Both the position numbers and the translations under genes were made by a program. DNA of 13,829 bases from contig JAEEUY010000050.1 in assembly GCA_016290715.1 (NCBI GenBank), positions 1 to 13,829 of the forward strand, given 5' to 3'. The notes beneath the pieces were generated by a model. It searched no databases and had not been told where the DNA came from. It was given only the letters and a program-made list of their open reading frames with translations. Below, piece by piece: positions 5,781 to 12,949 of the stretch. The stretch is from Bacteroidales bacterium. GTDB lineage: Bacteria; Bacteroidota; Bacteroidia; Bacteroidales; WCHB1-69. Positions within the stretch are counted from its first letter, which is position 1; each line of letters starts with the position of its first letter.

Positions 5781-7028
5781 ATGGAAGAACGCTTAAATTT
5801 AATTGAAACCTTTGCGGAATTCAAAGACTTCAAAAATATTGACAGAAAGAGTCTTATGCGCATTTTGGAAGATATTTTCACTTCGGTATTGCAAAAAAAA
5901 TACGGTCCCGATGCCAATTTCAATGTCATCTGTAACGTAGATCGCGGAGATTTGGAGATCCAACACTTTCGCGTTATCGTTGAAGACGGCGAAGTGGAGA
6001 ACGAGAACACACAAATTGCCTTATCGGAAGCCATCAAGATTGAACCCGATTTTGAAGTGGGAGAAGAGGTGATGGAAAACATCCACATGCAAGATTTTGC
6101 CCGTCGTGAAATCTTGTCCCTTCGTCAAAGCCTGATTTCAAAAGTGATGGATTACGAAAGAGATATCGTTTTCAAGAAATACGAGCCACGCATCGGAGAA
6201 CTTATTACGGGTGAAGTGAGTCAGGTATGGAGAAAAGAGATTTTGGTTCTTGACGAAGAGGGCGTTGAATTGATTCTTCCCAAATCGGAGCAAATTCCTG
6301 CCGACCATTATAAAAAAGGGGACAGCTTAACCGCCGTAGTTGAGAAGGTGGAAATGTTATCAACCACCCCTCGTATCACTATTTCACGTACTTCTCCCCG
6401 TTTCTTGGAAGCACTGATGGAGGCCGAAATCCCTGAAGTGGATGATGGCTTGATTATCATTAAAAATGTAGTTCGCCAACCGGGAGAAAGAGCAAAAGTG
6501 CTGGTTGAATCTTATGACGACAGAATTGATCCGGTAGGTGCGTGTGTCGGACTCAAAGGAAGCCGCATTCACAGCATCATCCGCGAACTAAGGAATGAAA
6601 ACATCGACGTTATCAACTACACTACCAATCCACAACTTTTGATAACCAGAGCTTTAAGTCCCGCCAAAATCACTTCTATTGAGCTTGACAACGAAAACAA
6701 AACCGCCAATGTATTCATGAAACCCGATCAGGTTTCGCTGGCTATAGGTAAAGGGGGTGCTAACATCAAGTTGGCAGGGAAACTTTCCGGATACGAAATT
6801 GATGTGTTTAGAGACGACCTTGACAGTGAAGAAGATGTCGATTTGAACGAATTCACTGACGTGTTCGATCAATGGGTTATTGATGAATTCAAGAAAATCG
6901 GATGCGACACCGCGAAGAGTGTGCTCAAAGTTCCTCGCGAAGAACTGATTCAACGTACTGACTTAGAAGAAGAAACAGTTGACGAATTAATCGCCGCAGT
7001 CAAAGAAGAACTTGAAATTGAAGACTAA
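5781..7028 (+). CDS. nusA: Transcription termination/antitermination factor NusA
   Basis: NusA binds RNA polymerase and nascent RNA, and modulates pausing, intrinsic termination and antitermination. At 415 residues it has the usual length for Bacteroidota. The order is an N-terminal polymerase-binding domain (about 1-130, including NIDRKSLMRILEDIF and TQIALSEAIKIEPDFEVGEEV), an S1 domain (about 138-200, beginning GELITGEVSQVW), KH1 (about 230-280, GACVGLKGSRIHSI with its GxxG loop), KH2 (about 300-346, SLAIGKGGANIKLAGKLSG), and a short acidic helical C-terminal region (350-415). The ATG at 5781 follows an A-rich leader without a Shine-Dalgarno sequence and gives the family N-terminus. infB follows after 51 nt, an arrangement conserved widely in bacteria; rimP, often upstream, is absent here. 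Confidence 0.96.
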   Translation: MEERLNLIETFAEFKDFKNIDRKSLMRILEDIFTSVLQKKYGPDANFNVICNVDRGDLEIQHFRVIVEDGEVENENTQIALSEAIKIEPDFEVGEEVMENIHMQDFARREILSLRQSLISKVMDYERDIVFKKYEPRIGELITGEVSQVWRKEILVLDEEGVELILPKSEQIPADHYKKGDSLTAVVEKVEMLSTTPRITISRTSPRFLEALMEAEIPEVDDGLIIIKNVVRQPGERAKVLVESYDDRIDPVGACVGLKGSRIHSIIRELRNENIDVINYTTNPQLLITRALSPAKITSIELDNENKTANVFMKPDQVSLAIGKGGANIKLAGKLSGYEIDVFRDDLDSEEDVDLNEFTDVFDQWVIDEFKKIGCDTAKSVLKVPREELIQRTDLEEETVDELIAAVKEELEIED

Positions 7029-7079
7029 TTCATTCTTTAAAACCACAAACTATTTCAGAAATTAATCAAAAAAAATAAT

Positions 7080-9977
7080 ATGGTCGAGAAAAAGAAAATA
7101 CGATTAGGCGCTGCAGCACGTGAGTTCAATGTCGGGCAAAGTACCATCGTTGAATTTCTCCAAAAAAAAGGGCATCCTATCGACGATAGCGGAAACGCCA
7201 AGTTGACAGACGAGATGTACGAAATTTTAGTGAAAAATTTCGGTGATGAGAAGAAGGAAAAAGAGGAGGTGCAAAAATTAAATATGGATTTCTCCAACAA
7301 GTCCGCCACTTCTGCCAAGACAGAAGAAGAACCTGTAGAAGAGGAACCCGTGGAAGAGCTTTTAATCAAAAACACAACTCTCATTGAAAATGAGCATATT
7401 GTCACTTCCATCAACAAACCTAAAATAGTCGGTAAAATTGATTTGGAAGCACAATCCTCGAAGAGAAAAACAGTTTCTAAAGAAAAAGAAACCACGGAAA
7501 CAAAAGAAGAAGAGAGTGCACCAGCCGAACAAGTTGACAAGACAACCGTCACGGAGGTTGCAACAGCCACTTCTTCCGAAACTGAAAGCAAACAGGAAAC
7601 CACTCCGGAACCTGCCAAGGAAAAGCCCGCTCCTGAACACATCGGCATCGTTGTGGAAAAGAGTGAAGGCCCTAAAATATTGCGTACCATTGATTTGGAA
7701 GCCGCCGGCAAACCCAAACACGTGGAACAGTCCCAACCTGCTGCGGAACCTGTAACCGAAAAACCACAAGAGGCAGAGGAACCTATAGAGGAAAAAGAGA
7801 TAACCACGCCCGCCCACCCCGAACCGGAACGCATAGAAGTGAAGGTGGAAGCCCTCACCGGGCCCAAAGTTTTAGGCAAAATAGAACTTCCTGTTGAGCA
7901 TAAATCCGTAAAAAACAACGAGAAAAAAGATGCCAACAAAAAAGAGGTGGCGAATCCTAAAAAAGCAGAACGAAAAGGGGAAAAACGGAAGAGAACCTAC
8001 ACACAAAACACCGCCAAACCCGTTAATAAAAACAATAACGAGAACAATGCGGCTAAAAAAGTGGAAAAAGTAGAGATTTCCCAAGAAGATATCGACCGCC
8101 AAATTAAAGAAACACAACTTCGTATGGCACCCCACGGCAAATCAGCCGGCTCCAAGCACAAACGGGACAAACGCCAACAACGGCAGGCAGAACATTTGGA
8201 ACAAGAACGTCAAGAACTCGAACAACAAAAAATATTAAAAGTTACCGAATTTATTACAGCCAACGAATTGGCTACTTTGATGAATGTTCCTGTCAATCAA
8301 ATTATTAAGACTTGTATGGATGTCGGGTTATTCGTTGCCATCAATCAACGATTAGGTGCCGAAACCATTGCCTTGCTGACAGAAGAGTTCGGATACCAAG
8401 TTGAATTTGTGAATATCGACGATGAGCATGCAGAACATGCAGAACAAGATGCTCCGGAAGATTTGCAACCACGTCATCCTATTATTACCGTAATGGGGCA
8501 CGTTGACCACGGTAAAACCTCTTTGTTGGACTACATACGCAAGTCTAACGTCATTGCAGGCGAAGCAGGCGGTATCACACAGCATATTGGTGCTTACGAA
8601 GTGCAACTCGCCGACGGGAGAAAAATCACTTTCTTGGATACCCCCGGCCACGAAGCATTTACAGCAATGCGTGCCCGTGGTGCGAAAATCACAGACGTTT
8701 GTATTATTGTAATTGCGGCCGACGATGCCATCATGCCTCAAACGGTGGAAGCCATCAATCACGCCCAAGCAGCTGGTGTGCCAATGGTGTTTGCCATCAC
8801 CAAAATTGACAAACCACAAGCCAATCCCGACAAGATTCGTGAAGGATTGGCCAACATGAACATTCTTGTAGAAGAATGGGGTGGAAAATACCAATGTCAA
8901 GAGATTGACGCAAAACATGGCACCAATGTCAATGAGTTATTGGAAAAGGTATTATTGGAAGCTGAACTTCTTGATTTAAAGGCTAATCCAAACAGATTAG
9001 GCATAGGTACGGTAATTGAATCCTCCTTGGATAAAGGAAAAGGATATGTTGCCAAATTGCTGGTACAAAACGGAACGCTCAAAGTTGGAGATCCTATTCA
9101 AGCAGGAAGTTTCTTTGGAAAAGTAAAGGCATTGTTCAATGAGCGTAACCAACGTGTTCAGTCGGTAGGACCCGCTTCTCCAGTACTGCTATTAGGTTTG
9201 AACGGAGCGCCACAAGCAGGCGACACGTTCAAAGTTTGTGAAAGCGAGCAAGATGCCAAGGCCATTGCCACCAAACGGGCAAGCCTTCTCCGCGAACAAG
9301 GATTGAGAACACAAGTTCACGTTACCTTGGACGAAATCGGACGCCGTATTGCCATCGGCGATTTCAAAGAGTTGAATGTCATTGTAAAAGGTGATGTGGA
9401 CGGCTCTGTTGAAGCATTGGCAGATTCATTGATGAAACTGACCACAGAACAAGTTCAAGTGAATGTTATCCACAAATCGGTTGGTCAGGTTACAGAAAGC
9501 GACGTATTGTTGGCTTCTGCCTCGAATGCTATCATTGTCGCCTTCCAAGTACGCCCGTCCGTTGGCGCGCGCAAATTAGCTGAAAAAGAACAAATTGACC
9601 TCCGCACCTACTCTATTATCTACGATGCCATCAATGAAATTAAAGATGCTATCGAGTGCATGCTTACACCCAAAGTCCGCGAAAAGATTCTTTGCAACAT
9701 TGAAATCCGCGAAGTTTTCAAAATCACCAAAGTGGGCAATGTGGCCGGATGCGTTGTTTTGGATGGAAAAATCCAACGCAATACCAAAATCCGCCTGATT
9801 CGCGATGGTATCGTTATATACACTGGCAAGTTAGGCTCTCTCCGTCGTTTCAAAGATGATGTGAAAGAAGTGGTTGCCGGTCAGGATTGCGGTTTGAATA
9901 TTGAAAATTTCAACGATATTAAGGTGGGTGACATTATCGAGGGATATGAAGAGTATGAAGAAAAAGCAACATTGTAA
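7080..9977 (+). CDS. infB: Translation initiation factor IF-2
   Basis: This GTPase brings initiator fMet-tRNA to the 30S subunit and promotes subunit joining. It has 965 residues. An IF2-N-like helical domain lies at about 3-55 (RLGAAAREFNVGQSTIVEFL). A long charged, Glu/Lys/Pro-rich linker (about 60-380) contains three copies of a PK-[IV]-[VL]-x-x-I-[DE]-L motif near 114, 198 and 262. A second IF2-N domain is at about 385-445. The G domain has G1 GHVDHGKT (473-480), the G2 region GGITQHIGAY, G3 DTPGH (520-524) and G4 TKID (574-577). Domains II, III and the C-terminal C2 tRNA-binding domain (about 870-960) follow and appear complete. G4 has Thr where NKxD is usual. No Shine-Dalgarno sequence precedes the start. 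It is probably co-transcribed with nusA. Confidence 0.97.
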   Translation: MVEKKKIRLGAAAREFNVGQSTIVEFLQKKGHPIDDSGNAKLTDEMYEILVKNFGDEKKEKEEVQKLNMDFSNKSATSAKTEEEPVEEEPVEELLIKNTTLIENEHIVTSINKPKIVGKIDLEAQSSKRKTVSKEKETTETKEEESAPAEQVDKTTVTEVATATSSETESKQETTPEPAKEKPAPEHIGIVVEKSEGPKILRTIDLEAAGKPKHVEQSQPAAEPVTEKPQEAEEPIEEKEITTPAHPEPERIEVKVEALTGPKVLGKIELPVEHKSVKNNEKKDANKKEVANPKKAERKGEKRKRTYTQNTAKPVNKNNNENNAAKKVEKVEISQEDIDRQIKETQLRMAPHGKSAGSKHKRDKRQQRQAEHLEQERQELEQQKILKVTEFITANELATLMNVPVNQIIKTCMDVGLFVAINQRLGAETIALLTEEFGYQVEFVNIDDEHAEHAEQDAPEDLQPRHPIITVMGHVDHGKTSLLDYIRKSNVIAGEAGGITQHIGAYEVQLADGRKITFLDTPGHEAFTAMRARGAKITDVCIIVIAADDAIMPQTVEAINHAQAAGVPMVFAITKIDKPQANPDKIREGLANMNILVEEWGGKYQCQEIDAKHGTNVNELLEKVLLEAELLDLKANPNRLGIGTVIESSLDKGKGYVAKLLVQNGTLKVGDPIQAGSFFGKVKALFNERNQRVQSVGPASPVLLLGLNGAPQAGDTFKVCESEQDAKAIATKRASLLREQGLRTQVHVTLDEIGRRIAIGDFKELNVIVKGDVDGSVEALADSLMKLTTEQVQVNVIHKSVGQVTESDVLLASASNAIIVAFQVRPSVGARKLAEKEQIDLRTYSIIYDAINEIKDAIECMLTPKVREKILCNIEIREVFKITKVGNVAGCVVLDGKIQRNTKIRLIRDGIVIYTGKLGSLRRFKDDVKEVVAGQDCGLNIENFNDIKVGDIIEGYEEYEEKATL

Positions 9978-9983
9978 AACGAT

Positions 9984-10023
9984 TCTTTAAAGTAGGAGTC
10001 CTCAAAAATTCCTACTTTAAAGA
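9984..10023. other. Perfect 14-bp hairpin between infB and the biosynthetic cluster
   Basis: TCTTTAAAGTAGGA (9984-9997) and TCCTACTTTAAAGA (10010-10023) are exact reverse complements separated by a 12-nt loop. The hairpin starts 6 nt after the infB stop codon and ends 19 nt before the next ATG. No T-run follows on the + strand, so it is not a canonical terminator there. It could act as an RNA processing or stability element, or as an operator. It occupies most of the 65-nt gap. Confidence 0.7.
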
Positions 10024-10042
10024 TAGATAAAAGATAAATCAA

Positions 10043-10474
10043 ATGAATTCATATCCCGTATCAGCCGATAGTTATATCCCTCAAAAACAACCTATCGTAT
10101 TGATTGACAATGTACTATTCTGTGACGACAATAAAACGGTTACAGACTATCACATTGCAGAGGATACACTTTTTGTTGAAAACGGGAGACTCCAAGCGGT
10201 GGGGTTAATGGAAAACATTGCACAATCGTGCGCCGCCCGTACGGGACTACGCAAAAAAATGGGAACCGACGGAAACCCTGTAAAAATTGGCGTTATCGGT
10301 GCAGTGAACCATTTTACTATACACCATTTGCCCGCTGTAGGCGACCATATCACCACAACCGTCACGGAGATTTCTGACTTTTACCCTGCTCTTTTGGTGA
10401 GTGCCGAAATCACCCTAAACGCTCAAACATTAGCTACTGCCGAAATGAAAGTTTTTGTTATTGAAAAAAATTAA
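10043..10474 (+). CDS. Hotdog-fold 3-hydroxyacyl-ACP dehydratase-like protein
   Basis: The protein has 143 residues. The pattern YIPQKQPIVLIDNVL near the N-terminus, then GRLQAVGLMENIAQSCAAR (about 48-66), is that of the FabA/FabZ-related dehydratases found in aryl polyene and dialkylresorcinol loci (ApeP/ApeI-like). The presumed role is removing water from a 3-hydroxyacyl-ACP to create a double bond of a polyene. Glu57 in LMENIAQ sits where FabZ has its catalytic Glu. The FabZ HFPG histidine motif is absent before the central helix; His90, His94 and His95 lie further on (NHFTIHH). Activity is therefore inferred from context. Its TAA (10472-10474) overlaps the next ATG by 1 nt. It opens the cluster, 65 nt after infB. 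Confidence 0.75.
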   Translation: MNSYPVSADSYIPQKQPIVLIDNVLFCDDNKTVTDYHIAEDTLFVENGRLQAVGLMENIAQSCAARTGLRKKMGTDGNPVKIGVIGAVNHFTIHHLPAVGDHITTTVTEISDFYPALLVSAEITLNAQTLATAEMKVFVIEKN

Positions 10475-10905
10475 TGAAAGATTCTATACCAACTCTTACT
10501 GCCGAAAAAACTATTGATGTCCGTTTTAGTGAAGTGGATTCAATGGGTATTGTTTGGCATGGCTCCTACTCACTGTATTTTGAAGATGCGCGTGAGGCCT
10601 TTGGCGCAAAGTATCAATTAGAGTACCTTTATATGTTTAAGATGGGATTCTATGCGCCTTTGGTTGAACTGCACTTTAACTACAAAAAGCCCATCCGTTA
10701 TCAGGATAAAATAAAGATAATCATCACTTTCCGTCCCACTGAGGCGGCCAAAATCATTTTCGATTACGAGATTTTTCATTTAGAGACCAACGAACTAATG
10801 GCCACAGGACATACCGTTCAAGTGTTTTTGGATACCAATTATCAATTAGTATGGGAAACTCCCCCGTTTTTTAATGAGTGGAAAAAACTAAATGGCTTAT
10901 TATGA
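10474..10905 (+). CDS. Acyl-CoA/acyl-ACP thioesterase, 4-hydroxybenzoyl-CoA thioesterase (YbgC) type
   Basis: The 143-residue protein has one hotdog domain. Near the N-terminus is VRFSEVDSMGIVWHGSYSLY, the signature of the 4HBT/YbgC family, with the likely catalytic Asp22 and nearby His29. After the central helix (FEDAREAF) come the strands LHFNYKKPIRYQDKI and MATGHTVQVFLD. By family knowledge it hydrolyses a thioester; in aryl polyene loci a similar protein (ApeK-like) may release or edit acyl chains. The ATG at 10474 overlaps the previous stop by one base, and its own TGA (10903-10905) overlaps the next ATG by four bases (ATGA). This suggests translational coupling. The substrate cannot be told from the sequence. 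Confidence 0.82.
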   Translation: MKDSIPTLTAEKTIDVRFSEVDSMGIVWHGSYSLYFEDAREAFGAKYQLEYLYMFKMGFYAPLVELHFNYKKPIRYQDKIKIIITFRPTEAAKIIFDYEIFHLETNELMATGHTVQVFLDTNYQLVWETPPFFNEWKKLNGLL

Positions 10906-12062
10906 AAGTGTTGTATAATATAGGTGACTGTATCTTTTCTCCAATGGGGAGTACTACTTCTGAAAATGTGCAAGCATTGTCAGAAGGGCATTCTGCCTTA
11001 GCCTATTACGACGGCGCCTTCAATCTGCCAGAACCGTTTTTTGCCTCTTTGTTTGAAAAGAACCACATTGAGCACACTTTTGCTAACCGAGCAAAAGAAG
11101 CGTTCCGATACACAAGATTTGAAAAAATAGCCATTTTGGCAGCCGCCGGCGCCATCCAAAACGCCGACATAGACGCTTCCCGCAAAGAGGTACTTTTCAT
11201 TTTATCTACGACCAAAGGGAATATTGAATTACTTGAAAATCAGGATGGTTTTGAAAAAGAACGTCTGTTTTTGTGGCGTTCTGCCCAGCTCATTGCACAA
11301 TATTTCGGGAACCCCAACGAACCGTTGGTGGTAAGCAATGCCTGTATCTCCGGTTGCGCTGCCCAAATTGCCGCTGCCAGAGCCTTAACCAATCCCCAAT
11401 ATAAATATGCAGTAGTCATTGGGGCGGACGTACTGTCTAAATTCGTCATTTCAGGATTCCAATCATTCAAGGCGCTATCGCCAGAACTCTGCCATCCTTT
11501 TGATGCAGACCGAACCGGTTTGAATTTGGGCGAAGGGGCAGCTGCCATCGTCTATACCCACTTTGACAACCACCCAAAAGTAAATGCAAATACACTCTGC
11601 TTGCTTCGTGGGGCAATCTGTAATGATGCCAACCACATTTCAGGACCCTCGCGTACCGCAGAAGGACTTTTTGCTGCCATAGAAAAAACAATGCAAAACT
11701 TTGATAAAGAATCTATTGCTTTTATCAACGCCCACGGAACAGCCACACGCTACAACGATGATATGGAATCCATCGCTATTCAACGCGCCCAATTATCTGC
11801 TTGTCCTGTCAATAGTTTGAAAGGATATTATGGTCATGCCTTGGGGGCTGCAGGAGTTATTGAAGTTATCCTCTCTGCCCAAGCCCTCTTGCAAAACCGC
11901 ATTTGGAAAACACGGGGCACCCAAAATACAGGTACAGCCTCCCCTATTCGGGTTCCCCTTCATGAAGAAAAGACCCTCAAAACAGCATTTTTAAAAATCA
12001 TTTCAGGCTTCGGCGGCGGCAACGCAGCACTCCTTTTAGCACAGAAAGGAGGAATCCGATGA
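10902..12062 (+). CDS. Beta-ketoacyl-ACP synthase, complete catalytic triad
   Basis: Condenses an acyl chain with malonyl-ACP. From ATG 10902 it is 386 residues, slightly shorter than FabF-type enzymes. Cys148 (NACISG), His278 (NAHGTAT) and His312 (KGYYGHALGAAG) form the expected Cys-His-His triad. Other family segments are FKALSPELCHPFDADRTGLNLGEGAAAIV and, near the end, SGFGGGNAAL. I chose 10902 because it forms an ATGA overlap with the thioesterase stop; a GTG at 10878 would extend it by eight residues inside the previous gene. The next gene, a truncated ketosynthase-like protein, also overlaps by ATGA. This layout suggests a ketosynthase/chain-length-factor-like pair such as ApeO with ApeC in gammaproteobacterial aryl polyene loci; that assignment is inference. 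Confidence 0.9.
   Translation: MKVLYNIGDCIFSPMGSTTSENVQALSEGHSALAYYDGAFNLPEPFFASLFEKNHIEHTFANRAKEAFRYTRFEKIAILAAAGAIQNADIDASRKEVLFILSTTKGNIELLENQDGFEKERLFLWRSAQLIAQYFGNPNEPLVVSNACISGCAAQIAAARALTNPQYKYAVVIGADVLSKFVISGFQSFKALSPELCHPFDADRTGLNLGEGAAAIVYTHFDNHPKVNANTLCLLRGAICNDANHISGPSRTAEGLFAAIEKTMQNFDKESIAFINAHGTATRYNDDMESIAIQRAQLSACPVNSLKGYYGHALGAAGVIEVILSAQALLQNRIWKTRGTQNTGTASPIRVPLHEEKTLKTAFLKIISGFGGGNAALLLAQKGGIR
12048..12052 (+). promoter_or_regulatory. Strong Shine-Dalgarno sequence for the truncated ketosynthase gene
   Basis: GGAGG, within AAAGGAGGA (12045-12053), lies 6 nt before the ATG at 12059, inside the 3' end of the preceding ketosynthase gene. The other starts in this window have AT-rich leaders or simple overlaps without such a motif. 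It supports the chosen start. Confidence 0.6.
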
Positions 12063-12685
12063 AAAATATACAACCTAAAATCCTCTCTTATAGCCGACTC
12101 ACCAATCAGCAACTCATCCTTAATGGAGAAACCCTATTATCAAACAAAGAATTATCACCAAACGATTGGTTATCAAATATTTACAAATATATCAAGATGG
12201 ACTATCCGAAATTTTTCAAAATGGATAGACTTTCAAAAGCGGGTATTTTGGCATCTGAAATTGCCATGAATCATCTCGCCCAAAATTCATCTGAAGTAAA
12301 AGATAATTGGGCAATTTGTTGTTTCAACCATGCGGCTTCCCTTGATGATGACCTCGCCTACCAAAAGACGATTGAACCAGATAACTTCTATCCAAGTCCA
12401 TCGGTTTTTGTCTATACCCTTGCCAATATTGTAACCGGAGAGATCGCCATCAAATATAAAATAAAAGGAGAGACTTCATTTTATGTTTCCGAACAATTTT
12501 CTCCTACATTGTATATAGAGAGCGTACAAAATATTTTTAATGATAGTCCTGACATTGATTATATTATGGGAGGTTGGGTGGAATATCTTGAAAATCATTG
12601 CGATGTATTGATGATGATTGTAGCACGTGAATGCGACGGATCATCTTTGGATTTGAATGAGGAAAATTTAAAAAAATTAATATAA
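12059..12685 (+). CDS. Truncated beta-ketoacyl synthase-like protein without catalytic residues
   Basis: The 208-residue protein resembles the N-terminal half of a ketosynthase (Ketoacyl-synt_2, PF13723 type): MDYPKFFKMDRLSKAGILASEIAM near the start, and SPSVFVYTLANIVTGEIAIKYKIKG in the middle, then GGWVEYLE. I find no TACSS/NACISG-like active-site cysteine, no NAHGT histidine and no GHxxGAAG histidine, and the length is about half that of a full enzyme. It is therefore unlikely to condense chains alone. In aryl polyene loci a short ketosynthase-like protein (ApeC) partners the active ApeO and is thought to act like a chain-length factor; a similar role here is inferred from the four-base overlap with the complete ketosynthase. 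A pseudogene is less likely, because the frame is clean, a strong Shine-Dalgarno sequence precedes it and spacing to the ACP gene is tight. Confidence 0.72.
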   Translation: MKNIQPKILSYSRLTNQQLILNGETLLSNKELSPNDWLSNIYKYIKMDYPKFFKMDRLSKAGILASEIAMNHLAQNSSEVKDNWAICCFNHAASLDDDLAYQKTIEPDNFYPSPSVFVYTLANIVTGEIAIKYKIKGETSFYVSEQFSPTLYIESVQNIFNDSPDIDYIMGGWVEYLENHCDVLMMIVARECDGSSLDLNEENLKKLI

Positions 12686-12691
12686 AATATT

Positions 12692-12949
12692 ATGGAAGAA
12701 TTAATTAACGAATTAAAAAAAGAAATTATTGAAGTACTCAATTTGGAAGGAATGACTCCTGAGGACATTGACGAGAATGCTCCATTATTTGGTGAAGGCT
12801 TGGGGTTGGATTCTATTGATGCCTTGGAACTCATTGTTTTAATGGAAAAGAACTATGGTATCAAATTAGCCAATGCTGCTGAAGGTCGTGAAATATTCAA
12901 GTCGGTGCGCGTGATGGCAGAATATGTGAAAGAACATAGAACCAAATAG
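12692..12949 (+). CDS. Acyl carrier protein
   Basis: This 85-residue acidic, helical protein carries the growing chain on a phosphopantetheine arm. Ser41 in GLDSIDALEL is the attachment site, at the start of helix II as in all ACPs. The sequence TPEDIDENAPLF.EGLGLDS is typical of the second ACP class seen in aryl polyene/flexirubin loci, rather than housekeeping AcpP, which usually has LGADSLDTVEL. It starts 6 nt after the previous stop, and its TAG (12947-12949) abuts the next ATG directly. It would need a phosphopantetheinyl transferase, not seen in this window. Confidence 0.93.
   Translation: MEELINELKKEIIEVLNLEGMTPEDIDENAPLFGEGLGLDSIDALELIVLMEKNYGIKLANAAEGREIFKSVRVMAEYVKEHRTK

Noticed and set aside
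7055..7939. Long minus-strand open frame (294 codons) opposite the start of infB
   Set aside because: It is the antisense of the Glu/Lys-rich IF-2 linker, giving a Ser/Phe/Val-rich low-complexity translation; infB is unmistakable on the other strand.
8352..8918. Minus-strand open frame (188 codons) within infB
   Set aside because: It lies opposite the conserved GTPase domain of IF-2 and shows no protein family features of its own.
10878..10904. GTG start giving an eight-residue longer ketosynthase
   Set aside because: The ATG at 10902 forms the ATGA overlap used elsewhere in the cluster and gives the expected N-terminus directly before the first strand.
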